NCBI GenBank assembly: GCA_963794475.1
Contig: CAWCDW010000004.1
Location: forward strand, 256,734-320,733
Length of the DNA stretch: 64,000 bases
From: GAS188 sp963794475
Lineage (GTDB): Bacteria; Pseudomonadota; Alphaproteobacteria; Rhizobiales; Beijerinckiaceae
Direction of reading: 5' to 3'
Every line of letters starts with the position of its first letter. Within the stretch, counting starts at the first letter, position 1. A program made the translations under genes and the position numbers. The notes under the pieces are model-generated. The model had not been told where the DNA came from. It made no database searches and worked only from the letters and a program-made list of their open reading frames with translations. Positions 16,627 to 25,462 of this stretch are shown in pieces.

Positions 16627-18440
16627 AGCGAGCCCACGCCATGCCCTTCGGTGCTGAGATCGTGCCGGAGGGAACGCGCTTCTCGCTCTGGGCGCCGACC
16701 GCGCGTGACGTTTCGCTTATCCTCGAGAATGAGGAATATCCGCTTCCCGATCTCGGAGACGGTTGGCGCGAGCTCACCTTGCCGCAAGCTCGCGCCGGCG
16801 CGCGCTATGCCTACAAAGTGGACCGGGGTCCGCCCGTTCCCGACCCCGCATCACGTTTTCAGCCCGATGATGTGCAAGGGCGAAGCCTGGTCATCGACCC
16901 TCGCGCCTACGCATGGGCGGACGCGCAATGGCGCGGGCGGCCGTTTGAGGAAGCGGTCCTCTACGAGGTCCATATCGGCACGGCGACGCCCGAAGGAAGC
17001 TATGCGGCGCTGACGGATAAGCTCGCCGATCTCGCCGAGATCGGCGTGACGGCGGTCGAGCTTATGCCGCTCGCCGATTTTCCGGGGCACCGGAACTGGG
17101 GATATGACGGCGTGCTCCCCTACGCGCCCGATGCCGCTTACGGCACGCCCGATGAGCTCAAGCGCTTGATCAATCGCGCCCATGCGCTCGGCCTCATGGT
17201 GTTCATCGATGTCGTCTACAACCACTTCGGCCCATCGGGAAATCACCTCTCGCGATATGCGGGCGCATTTTTCACCAAACGTCACGTCACGCCCTGGGGA
17301 GACGCCATCAATTTCGATGACGAGAACAGCCGATACGTCCGCGCCTTCTTTGTTCACAACGCGCTCTACTGGCTCGAGGAGTTCCACGCGGATGGGCTTC
17401 GCTTCGATGCAGTCCATGCCATCAAAGATGAGAGCCGGACCCATGTGCTCGCCGAGATCGCATCGAGCGTACGGCAGCGATTTCCACAGCGCGAAATACA
17501 CCTCGTTTTGGAAAATGACGCGAACGAGGCGCGCTGGCTCGAGCGCGACCCAAGCGGTCGCCCGCGCTTCTACACGGCGCAATGGAACGACGACTTCCAC
17601 CACGCGTGGCACGCCCTGCTGACGGGAGAAAGCGAAGGCTATTACGGCGATTATGCCGATGACCTCGTGTCCCGCCTCGGACGCACGCTCGCCGAAGGCT
17701 TCGCCTACCAGGGTGAGGCTTCGGCGCATCGCGGCGGAAGCGCGAGGGGCGAGTATTCCGCCCATCTGCCGCCTTCGGCCTTCGTCGCCTTCCTGCAGAA
17801 CCATGACCAGACGGGAAACCGGGCCTTCGGTGAGCGCCTCTCGCATCTCGCCGATCCGCTCAAGCTCTTGCTCGCGCGTGCCGTGCTCACGCTTTCGCCG
17901 CAGATTCCCTTGCTCTTCATGGGTGAGGAATGGGCTGCCTCCTCGCCCTTCTTGTTCTTCGTGGATTTCAGGGATGACCGCGAGCTCGCCGCGGCGGTAC
18001 GGGACGGTCGCCGCCGGGAATTTGCTCGCTTCCGCGCCTTTGCGGATAGGTCAGTGGCCGAGACAATTCCCGATCCGACCGCGCCATCGACCGCGTCGCA
18101 ATCGGTTCTGCGTTGGGAGGAGCGGCGCGCTCGGCCGCATCGGGATGTGCTTACGGAAACAAAGGGACTCCTCGGATTGCGACGCGCGGAAATCTTGCCG
18201 CTGACGAAAACGGGGTATCGCGGGGCGAAATGGAAGAGGCGCGCGGCGGCGGGGCTCGAGGTCTCCTGGCGATTTGAAGACGGAAGCCTCAGGCTCCTGG
18301 CCAATTTCGACGGCGCCCCGATTGCGATCGAGCGGCACGAGAAAGAACGCGCCTTGTGGGTGAGCCCGAGCGCCAAGCTCGACGAGGATCTGGCGCATCT
18401 GCCGAGCTGGTCCGGCATCGTGCTCAAGCAAAGCCCATGA
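16623..18440 (+). CDS. treZ: Malto-oligosyltrehalose trehalohydrolase TreZ
   Basis: Releases trehalose from maltooligosyl-trehalose made by TreY. 605 residues: an N-terminal CBM48-like domain (GTRFSLWAPTARDVSLIL), then a GH13 barrel with VFIDVVYNHFGPSGN, DGLRFDAVHAI (nucleophile), VLENDANEARWL (acid/base) and LQNHDQTGNRA (third carboxylate). GTG start overlaps the glgX stop (GTGA), and the treZ stop overlaps the treY start (ATGA), so the three genes are translationally coupled. Length and motifs are normal. Confidence 0.95.
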   Translation: MKRAHAMPFGAEIVPEGTRFSLWAPTARDVSLILENEEYPLPDLGDGWRELTLPQARAGARYAYKVDRGPPVPDPASRFQPDDVQGRSLVIDPRAYAWADAQWRGRPFEEAVLYEVHIGTATPEGSYAALTDKLADLAEIGVTAVELMPLADFPGHRNWGYDGVLPYAPDAAYGTPDELKRLINRAHALGLMVFIDVVYNHFGPSGNHLSRYAGAFFTKRHVTPWGDAINFDDENSRYVRAFFVHNALYWLEEFHADGLRFDAVHAIKDESRTHVLAEIASSVRQRFPQREIHLVLENDANEARWLERDPSGRPRFYTAQWNDDFHHAWHALLTGESEGYYGDYADDLVSRLGRTLAEGFAYQGEASAHRGGSARGEYSAHLPPSAFVAFLQNHDQTGNRAFGERLSHLADPLKLLLARAVLTLSPQIPLLFMGEEWAASSPFLFFVDFRDDRELAAAVRDGRRREFARFRAFADRSVAETIPDPTAPSTASQSVLRWEERRARPHRDVLTETKGLLGLRRAEILPLTKTGYRGAKWKRRAAAGLEVSWRFEDGSLRLLANFDGAPIAIERHEKERALWVSPSAKLDEDLAHLPSWSGIVLKQSP

Positions 18441-21430
18441 AACGGCCGAGATCATCCCCCACGCACCACCCTCGCGCGAAGAGCGTCGCGAGGACGAGCG
18501 GAAAGGGCGAGCCCCCGAAGGGCCAACCCCGCAAGCGTGTTGCCTCGGCGCCCGAGAACCGCTCCGCACCCGCGCCGCCTTTGCCGGACCTTTCTCGGGA
18601 CGCCGAGCCAAGCGAAGGCGGCGGCGCCCGGCAAAGGCTTGCCGGACCCCCTCCACGCGCCACCTACCGCCTGCAATTCCAAAAGGACTTTACCTTCGAG
18701 GACGCCGCAGCCATCGTCCCCTATCTTGCAAGCCTCGGCGTCAGTCATGTGTACGCCTCGCCCATCCACAAGGCTCGGCCGGGGTCGCTCCACGGCTATG
18801 ATGTGGTCGATCATGCCGTCATCAATCCCGAGCTCGGCGGCGAAAAAGGGTTCCGCCGATTTTCCAACGCTCTGCGCAAGCACGGGCTTCGTCTCATCCT
18901 CGATATCGTGCCCAATCATGTCGGCATCGGCGCCGACAATGAGTGGTGGCGGTCCGTGCTCGAATGGGGCGAGCTTTCGCGTTATGCGCGGGCCTTCGAC
19001 ATCGATTGGGAAAGGCTGGGAGCCAACCACAAGCTCGTGGTGCCTTTCCTGGGCAATCGCTATGGCGTGGCGCTCGAAAATGGCGAGCTCGCCCTCTCCT
19101 TCGACGTGAAAGAAGGAAGCTTCAGCGTCAGCCATTTCGAGCAGCGCTTTCCGCTTTGCCCGCCGAGCTACCCCATCATTCTCGACCGGGCCCTCGCAGC
19201 CTTGGAAGAGAGCGCGCCGCCGGCCGATATCCTCGCCATCAGTGAAAAACTGAGGCTCATGGGCGAAGAGAGCGTCGCGGAACGCCGCTACGGCTTTCCC
19301 GCCGATGCCGAAATCCTGAAACAAGAGCTTTCCCGCGCGATCGCGGGCTCGGACGCTCTCGGCCAGGCCATCGAGCGTGCCGTCACGCTCATCAACGGCA
19401 CGGTCGGCGTGCCTGAAAGCTTCGGCACGCTGCATCGCCTGCTCGAAAGCCAATCCTATCGGCTCGCACATTGGCGGGTCGCGGCGAGCGACATCAATTA
19501 CCGGCGCTTTTTCGACATCAACGACCTTGCCGGGCTCCGCATCGAGGAAGACGAAGTCTTCGATCGGGTGCATAAAGCGGTATTCAGCCTCATTCGCGAA
19601 GGTGGCGTCGACGGGTTGCGCATCGATCACGTCGACGGCCTCGCCGATCCGGAGAAATATCTGCGCCGGCTGCAGGACGCAGTCGGCCCCCTCTTCGTCG
19701 CCGTCGAGAAGATTTTAGAGCCGGGGGAAAGCTTGAAGGATTGGCCGATCGCGGGCACCACCGGTTACGACGTCTTGAACCTCATCGACGGCGTGTTGAT
19801 CGACAAGGAAGCCGGCGCCGCCCTGCAGCGTATCTACCGCGCATTCACCGGCGTCGAAGGGAGCTACCCTTCGCTGTTGCGGCAAGCGAAAGCCGATGTC
19901 CTCGAACAAGGCTTCGCGAGCGAGCTCGAGGCCCTCGTTTCCGATCTCAAACGCATTGCCGATGCCGATCGGAAAACCCGCGACTACACGACCGTCGCGA
20001 TCCGTGAGGCCTTGCGCGAGATCATCGCCCGTTTGCCCGTCTATCGCAGCTATATCGGCGAAGAGGGCCCTCATCCCGAAGACCGGCGATTGATCGAAAC
20101 CACGATCGCCGGCGCCCAACGCCACAGCGGGCTGCCGGACCGTTCGGTGCACGCATTCATTGCCTCGATAATCCTCGAAACTGCGGAAGCGCAAAGCCCG
20201 GGCGCGCCCGACGCTGAGCTCGTCCGCCGTTTCCGCCGCCGGTTTCAGCAGCTCACAGGGCCTGTCATGGCGAAAGGTCTCGAGGACACGTTGTTTTACC
20301 GTTACGCGCCGCTGCTTTCTCGAAACGAGGTGGGAGGCGACCCGGGACATTTCGGCGTTGCCCCCGCCGAATTCCACGGCGCGAATGTGAAGCGGGAGCG
20401 GGAGTGGCCGCACACGATGATCGCGACCGCCACCCACGACACGAAGCGCGGCGAGGATGCGCGCGCGAGACTATCAGCGCTGTCGCAGCTTCCGGACGAC
20501 TGGGCCGAGGCGCTTCGCCTGTGGCGCAAGATCGCGGCACGCCACCTCACACCCCTCGAGGGCGCCGAAGCTCCCGATGCCAATGATCAGATGCTCTTGT
20601 TGCAAGCGCTTCTCGGCGCCTGGCCGATCGAGCTCTTGGGCGGCAAACTGAAAGCGCAGGAGCTCGCCTCATTCGCGGCGCGGATGGAAGCCTTTCTGCT
20701 GAAGGCGCTGCGCGAGGCAAAGAGCAAGACGAGCTGGGTCAACCCGGACGACGCTTACGAATCCGCCGCGACACGCCTGCTGCAGAAGCTCCTCGAACCC
20801 GGCGGTCGGTTCCTTGGGGAGTTCGCGCCCTTTGCTCGCCGGCTCGCGAGCCTTGGCATGCTCACCAGCCTTGCGCAGACCGTGCTCAAATGCACACTCC
20901 CTGGCATTCCCGACATTTACCAGGGAACGGAATTCTGGGATTTCTCGCTCGTCGATCCCGATAATCGGCGCCTCGTGGATTACAAGGCGCGTGAGCGTGC
21001 CTTAAACCGGCGGGAGAGTGCCGATCGCTTGCTCGCGCGCTGGCCGGATGGGCGCATCAAGCAGCACGTTCTCGCTTCGATTTTGCGCGATCGCGCCGCC
21101 GCCCCCGCCCTTTATGCCGAAGGCGATTATCGGCCGCTCGAGGCCAACGGCCCCAAACTTCGCCACGTGCTCTGCTTTCAGCGTTCGCTGCGAAATGATG
21201 CGTTCGTCGTCATCGTATCTCGCCTTCTCGGTGAGGTCATGGGCGCCGACGAGCTTCCCTCACCACGAATATGGGGCAAGACGAGCTTGCGGCTTCCGGA
21301 AGGTCAATGGCGCAATGTGATCACCGGCGAAGAATTTCGCGCCGAAGACTCGGAATTCCCGATTGGAGAGCTCTTCGCGACCTTACCGGTCGCGGTGCTG
21401 AGGTCGAAGCCAAGGACAGGGAGAGCGTGA
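18437..21430 (+). CDS. treY: Malto-oligosyltrehalose synthase TreY
   Basis: Isomerises the reducing-end glucose of maltodextrins to a trehalose linkage. 997 residues. The first 75 or so are basic, proline-rich and low complexity, an unusual extension. The catalytic part starts at ATYRLQFQKDFTFEDAAAIV. Key blocks are ILDIVPNHVGIG, DGLRIDHVDGLADP (nucleophile), FVAVEKILEPGE (acid/base) and ATATHDTKRGEDARARL. C-terminal segments WVNPDDAYE and GIPDIYQGTEFWDFSLVDPD are TreY-specific. The ATG overlaps the treZ stop. It completes the TreYZ pathway of trehalose synthesis from glycogen, associated with osmotic and desiccation tolerance. Confidence 0.95.
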   Translation: MKRPRSSPTHHPRAKSVARTSGKGEPPKGQPRKRVASAPENRSAPAPPLPDLSRDAEPSEGGGARQRLAGPPPRATYRLQFQKDFTFEDAAAIVPYLASLGVSHVYASPIHKARPGSLHGYDVVDHAVINPELGGEKGFRRFSNALRKHGLRLILDIVPNHVGIGADNEWWRSVLEWGELSRYARAFDIDWERLGANHKLVVPFLGNRYGVALENGELALSFDVKEGSFSVSHFEQRFPLCPPSYPIILDRALAALEESAPPADILAISEKLRLMGEESVAERRYGFPADAEILKQELSRAIAGSDALGQAIERAVTLINGTVGVPESFGTLHRLLESQSYRLAHWRVAASDINYRRFFDINDLAGLRIEEDEVFDRVHKAVFSLIREGGVDGLRIDHVDGLADPEKYLRRLQDAVGPLFVAVEKILEPGESLKDWPIAGTTGYDVLNLIDGVLIDKEAGAALQRIYRAFTGVEGSYPSLLRQAKADVLEQGFASELEALVSDLKRIADADRKTRDYTTVAIREALREIIARLPVYRSYIGEEGPHPEDRRLIETTIAGAQRHSGLPDRSVHAFIASIILETAEAQSPGAPDAELVRRFRRRFQQLTGPVMAKGLEDTLFYRYAPLLSRNEVGGDPGHFGVAPAEFHGANVKREREWPHTMIATATHDTKRGEDARARLSALSQLPDDWAEALRLWRKIAARHLTPLEGAEAPDANDQMLLLQALLGAWPIELLGGKLKAQELASFAARMEAFLLKALREAKSKTSWVNPDDAYESAATRLLQKLLEPGGRFLGEFAPFARRLASLGMLTSLAQTVLKCTLPGIPDIYQGTEFWDFSLVDPDNRRLVDYKARERALNRRESADRLLARWPDGRIKQHVLASILRDRAAAPALYAEGDYRPLEANGPKLRHVLCFQRSLRNDAFVVIVSRLLGEVMGADELPSPRIWGKTSLRLPEGQWRNVITGEEFRAEDSEFPIGELFATLPVAVLRSKPRTGRA

Positions 21431-21520
21431 AGGCGAGCGCGCCGAAAGGAACTCGGCAGGGCGGCGTTTGGTTTTCACTCCGTCCCGTTCCAAATCCCGA
21501 TCCATGAGGCCGATCAATTC

Positions 21521-22177
21521 ATGGCTCTCCAGCGTGAGCTCTTCCACAAGCCCATGGACGCGGCGCAGGCAGCCGCCGCCGACCAGGCGGACCTCGCGGA
21601 AGTGCGCGACACCGCCCGGAACTGTCGCGCTTGTCCGCTGTGGAAAGGGGCGACGCAAACCGTTTTCGGCGAAGGACCTTCGGATGCGCGGCTCGTCTTC
21701 GTGGGCGAGCAGCCCGGTGACGTGGAAGATATCGATGGCCGTCCTTTCGTCGGGCCGGCAGGGCGGATCTTCGACCGCGCGCTCGCAGAAGCCGGAATCG
21801 AACGGGCGAACGTCTATGTCACCAACGCGGTGAAGCATTTCAAATTCGAGCAGCGCGGCAAGCGCCGCCTGCACAAGCGACCGGATGCCAGAGAGATCGA
21901 GATTTGCCGATGGTGGATTTCGCGAGAGCTCGCGATCATCGAGCCCGAGCTCGTCGTCGCGCTCGGTGCGACGGCCGCGCGTTCCCTTTCCGGAAGGCCG
22001 ATGCCGATCGAGCGATCTCGCGGCGAACTCCTGCCTCTCGGTTCGGATGGAGCGCGAATGCTCGTCACCGTCCATCCTTCCTACCTTCTGCGCCTTCGCG
22101 AGACGGAGGACCGCGATCGGGAATATGCGCGCTTCGTCGATGATTTGAGGCTCGTGGCGCCCGCCGGCGACAAATGA
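21521..22177 (+). CDS. udgX: UdgX-type uracil-DNA glycosylase superfamily protein
   Basis: 218 residues of the family 4-like uracil-DNA glycosylase fold. Motif A is GEQPGDVEDIDGRPFVGPAG, and the C-terminal HPSYLLRL provides the usual histidine loop. Between them lies GKRRLHKRP, the R-loop specific to UdgX, with a histidine at residue 118. In characterised UdgX proteins this histidine forms a covalent bond with DNA after uracil excision. The canonical loop is KRRIH, and leucine replaces isoleucine here. Four cysteines typical of the iron-sulfur cluster include CRACPL near residue 35. It lies 90 bp after treY, possibly as the last gene of the operon. Confidence 0.9.
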   Translation: MALQRELFHKPMDAAQAAAADQADLAEVRDTARNCRACPLWKGATQTVFGEGPSDARLVFVGEQPGDVEDIDGRPFVGPAGRIFDRALAEAGIERANVYVTNAVKHFKFEQRGKRRLHKRPDAREIEICRWWISRELAIIEPELVVALGATAARSLSGRPMPIERSRGELLPLGSDGARMLVTVHPSYLLRLRETEDRDREYARFVDDLRLVAPAGDK

Positions 22178-22254
22178 CGGGGAACCGCGGATCGGCCCAT
22201 GTAGTTGCAAATGGCATCTACCCTGTTCACGAGCCCGCTCGAAGGTGAATGCGA

Positions 22255-22479
22255 ATGCTTCTGAAGGATAGCCGGAACCGTCAACCGTCCGAGCGCGACA
22301 GGAGAGCGCTTGCCAAGGAATTCGGCATTTCGGCATGCGGGCCACTTCCGAACGAAACGCGGAACGCCAATCGATCCGGCCTCAAAGGCCCGCGGTGGCG
22401 AAGGCGCGGGCCGCGTGTCTCGCTTGGGCTTCTCTTGATCGCTTCGGCGGTCGGGGTGATTTTGGGTCGGAGCCTTTGA
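22255..22479 (+). CDS. Small hypothetical protein with C-terminal membrane span
   Basis: About 74 residues. The first 50 are polar and basic, and the last 20 (VSLGLLLIASAVGVILGRSL) form one membrane helix. GAAGG lies nine bases before the ATG at 22255; an in-frame ATG at 22249 is too close to it. Single-anchor proteins of this shape are frequent in rhizobial genomes but I do not recognise this one. Coding status is moderately supported. Confidence 0.4.
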   Translation: MLLKDSRNRQPSERDRRALAKEFGISACGPLPNETRNANRSGLKGPRWRRRGPRVSLGLLLIASAVGVILGRSL

Positions 22480-22508
22480 GCAGCGCTCCGGGCGGCGAAA
22501 AGAAAAAT

Positions 22509-22688
22509 TCAAACGCCGTTGCGATTTCCGCCCTCGGCTCCGAGATCGGACATCATGCGGGGCGGGTCGGTCTCGACATCGAGCCGATTTCCGTGGTGCA
22601 GCCGCCGACCGCGCGTGCGAAGGCTCCAGGCTGAAAACGCAAGCCCCGCGGCGACGACAACCACCATCGCGAGAATGGAACCGATCAT
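22509..22688 (-). CDS. Small hypothetical membrane protein
   Basis: 59 residues: the N-terminal span MIGSILAMVVVVAAGLAF is followed by a basic stretch (SLRTRGRRLHHGNR) and an acidic, polar tail ending NRNGV. A GGAAGAGG site five bases before the ATG supports translation. The positive-inside rule predicts the tail is cytoplasmic. No family recognised. It is convergent with the small gene at 22255-22479 (stops 30 bp apart). Confidence 0.5.
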   Translation of the reverse strand: MIGSILAMVVVVAAGLAFSAWSLRTRGRRLHHGNRLDVETDPPRMMSDLGAEGGNRNGV

Positions 22689-22859
22689 CTGCGCCTCTTC
22701 CGCAAGCCCTTCAAAACCGCTTCAACTCTTTCTGATAAGCCTTTGGGGCATCGATAAAAACGTGACCCCAGCGACCCGAGCGGTTCTTGCCTCAAGCGCT
22801 CTCGGGTATCTCCAATTCAGTCCCGAGCAGCACAATGCGAGCACACTCCGGCCGGACGG

Positions 22860-23630
22860 TCAATCTCGGGGCGGGGCGGAGCGCGCGATGGCGAGGAAAT
22901 CCTCGGCTTTCAAGCTCGCCCCCCCGATGAGCGCGCCATCGACATGCTCGAGGGCGAGGATGTCCTTTGCGTTGGAAGGCTTGACGGAGCCGCCGTAAAG
23001 GACACGCCTGTGGCTTCCCCCATGCGCACCGAGAATCGTGCCGAGCTCGCGATGAATGAAACGGTGCACCTCGGCGATGTCGGCGAGTGTCGGTGTGAGG
23101 CCCGTGCCGATCGCCCAGATCGGCTCATAGGCGATGACGATCGCCTCGGCATCGGCGCTTCCCGGCACCGAGCCCGCAAGCTGGCGCTTGATGACGCCGA
23201 GCGTCCGCCCGCCCTCCCGATCGGAATTCGTCTCGCCGACGCAGATGATCGGCATGAGGCCGGCCCGCAAGGCGGCAAGCGCCTTCGATTTCACATCGCC
23301 ATCAGTCTCGGCAAAATAGCTGCGGCGTTCCGAATGCCCCACGATGACGGTCGTGGCGCCGCAATCGGCGAGCATCTCGGCGGAGATCTCGCCGGTGAAG
23401 GCGCCGCTCGCCTCTATATGGCAGTCCTGCGCGCCGATGCCGATACGGGAGCCTAACGCCTCTTGCGCCGCGAGATAGACGAGGGTCGCGGGCGGACAAA
23501 CGATGAGCTCGCAAGAATAACGAAGCCTGGCATCATATCCGCGCGCCATGAGGCCGATCTCGGCGAGGGATTGGCGCTGCCCGTTCATTTTCCAATTGCC
23601 GACGATCAAAGAGCGCGACTTCGCTGGCAT
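22860..23630 (-). CDS. tpiA: Triosephosphate isomerase
   Basis: Interconverts dihydroxyacetone phosphate and glyceraldehyde 3-phosphate. 256 residues with VGNWKMNG (Asn and Lys of the active site), VIVGHSERRSYFAE (catalytic His), AYEPIWAIGTG (catalytic Glu and hinged loop) and VLYGGSVKPSNA (phosphate binding). Length is normal. The start MPAKSRSL at 23630 has GGAG six bases upstream. An ATG slightly upstream is not supported. It appears monocistronic. Confidence 0.96.
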   Translation of the reverse strand: MPAKSRSLIVGNWKMNGQRQSLAEIGLMARGYDARLRYSCELIVCPPATLVYLAAQEALGSRIGIGAQDCHIEASGAFTGEISAEMLADCGATTVIVGHSERRSYFAETDGDVKSKALAALRAGLMPIICVGETNSDREGGRTLGVIKRQLAGSVPGSADAEAIVIAYEPIWAIGTGLTPTLADIAEVHRFIHRELGTILGAHGGSHRRVLYGGSVKPSNAKDILALEHVDGALIGGASLKAEDFLAIARSAPPRD

Positions 23631-23915
23631 ATCAAGCTCCACGCTTCCATCGGCGGGCGAGCGCCGCCGGTCCCGACTTCGCGCCTATAGACCATGGAAG
23701 CTCAAGTCGAGTTGTGGTGAGGCCTCAGCCCTCAGGATCGAGGGCGGATCCCTGCAAAGCGTCGCGCGGTCCAGAGGAGGCGTCCTCGCAATGGACAACA
23801 AGCATGCGATCGCCGCGATGGAAATCGTAAGCCTCGCGAGCGCAAAATCACGGCGCCGAGAAGCCGATCTCTCAGGAAGCCAACCGGCGACCCCGGTCCC
23901 GCAAATCCGGCTCTG

Positions 23916-25160
23916 CTACTCCGTATCGGCAGTCGCGATCGGCACGCCGGCGATTCCATCCTTTTGATAGATATCGTCGCGGAAGTTCACGATGCCGTCG
24001 GGCGTCGCCCAAGCCGTGAGATAGACCCAGTACACGGGCACGGGCTGTGCGAGCTTCACATCGATGCGCTGGCCGGATGCGATCGCCTCATCGATCTTGT
24101 CGCGCGTCCAGCCGGGCGTGTCCTTCAAAAGCCAGGTGATGTAGTCGCGCACATTTTGCACGCGCACGCATCCCGAGGAGACGAAGCGGTAGTCATCTCC
24201 GAAAATGCCCTTCTCGGGCGTGTCGTGCATGTAGACGCCGTAAGGATTGGCGATGTTGATGCGCACCGTGCCGAGCGAGTTCACATCCGCGCCCGGATCC
24301 TGCCGGAAGGTGAAATGGGTCGCGTCCTCGGAATTCCAATTGACTTGCGTCGCCTGAACCTCCTGGCCTTGGCCGTTGTAAATGCGGATTTTTTCCTCGC
24401 TCAGATAGTTCATATCCTTGCGCATCCGCGGGATCAGATCCTTCTTGATGATCGACACCGGAACCGTCCAGAACGGGTTGAAATTGATGTCGATCGCCTT
24501 CGTGGTCATGATCGGGGATTGGCGGTCGATCTTGCCGACGCCGGCGGCGTGGCGCGTCATCACTTGGCCGTTCTCGACAGTCTCGACCTGGGCGGCCGGA
24601 ATATTGGTGACGACGTAGCGCTGGCCGAGGAAGCCGGAGAAGCTGCGCAAGCGCACGAGATTGACTTCGAGCTGCTGGATGCGCGTCTCGACCGGCACAT
24701 TCATTGCCGCGACCGTTTGGTCGCCTACATTCCCGGTGACGCCGAGCCCATGGCGTGTCTGGAAGCGGCGCACTCCCGCCTCGATGAAGCTGTCGTAAGT
24801 GTCGGAGCCGCTGTCGGCCTGGTCGAGATCCCCGCTCGCCAGCAGCCGTTGCCGAAGCGCCACCACGGCCTTGCCCCGCGCGCCGAGCTTCACGCGCAGG
24901 TTGGTCGGTAAGCTGCCCCAGCCGCCATTCGCGGCGATTTCGCGATAATGCGCGATGGCGGCCTCGGTGGCTGCGGCCGAATCAGATGAAAGCATCGGCA
25001 CTGGGGAGCGCGGAACGGCGAGGTTCGTCGCCTCTTCATAACCCTGGCGCCACTCGGCCTGGTCGGCCGGGTCGACCTGGGCCGCAAATGCCGGCAATCC
25101 CCCGACAAGCCCGACAAAAGCTCCCGCAAGAGCCAGTTTTTGCGTCAATCGCATCGCCAT
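23916..25160 (-). CDS. ldtP: L,D-transpeptidase (YkuD family) with peptidoglycan-binding domain
   Basis: Periplasmic enzyme that forms 3-3 cross-links in peptidoglycan or attaches proteins to it. 414 residues: a signal peptide (LALAGAFVGLVGGLPAFA), a peptidoglycan-binding domain near residues 125-175 (FQTRHGLGVTGNVGDQTVAA), then the YkuD catalytic domain with histidine in YMHDTPEKGIFG and the nucleophilic cysteine in RFVSSGCVRVQNV. ATG at 25160 has AGGAAG seven bases upstream. The symbol ldtP follows the Hyphomicrobiales enzyme controlled by LdtR. An LdtR-like gene lies 2 kb away beyond a lactate permease. Confidence 0.9.
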   Translation of the reverse strand: MAMRLTQKLALAGAFVGLVGGLPAFAAQVDPADQAEWRQGYEEATNLAVPRSPVPMLSSDSAAATEAAIAHYREIAANGGWGSLPTNLRVKLGARGKAVVALRQRLLASGDLDQADSGSDTYDSFIEAGVRRFQTRHGLGVTGNVGDQTVAAMNVPVETRIQQLEVNLVRLRSFSGFLGQRYVVTNIPAAQVETVENGQVMTRHAAGVGKIDRQSPIMTTKAIDINFNPFWTVPVSIIKKDLIPRMRKDMNYLSEEKIRIYNGQGQEVQATQVNWNSEDATHFTFRQDPGADVNSLGTVRINIANPYGVYMHDTPEKGIFGDDYRFVSSGCVRVQNVRDYITWLLKDTPGWTRDKIDEAIASGQRIDVKLAQPVPVYWVYLTAWATPDGIVNFRDDIYQKDGIAGVPIATADTE

Positions 25161-25462
25161 CGCTCGCTTCCTACTCCACGAGCCGACAGGTTCCCCCAGG
25201 CTCGCACTCATTTGATTGGTTGTCGAAGCCCCCCACCATGAGCCGGGGATGGTGTACAAATGCTGATCAATTGGGACCGATCTATGTCCCGCAAGAACCG
25301 AAAGCCAAGCGCGCCGACGATCACAATGATGAGATCGGTGCCTTTCCCCTCTAGTTCGCGCGCTGTTGCCGCAAAGCAACAAGGGGGCCAACAATTGCGT
25401 CATCGAGTCCATTCTGTATGCTGCCCTCCAACAATAAGAGTGGTGCCTGGGGAGAAACGGCC

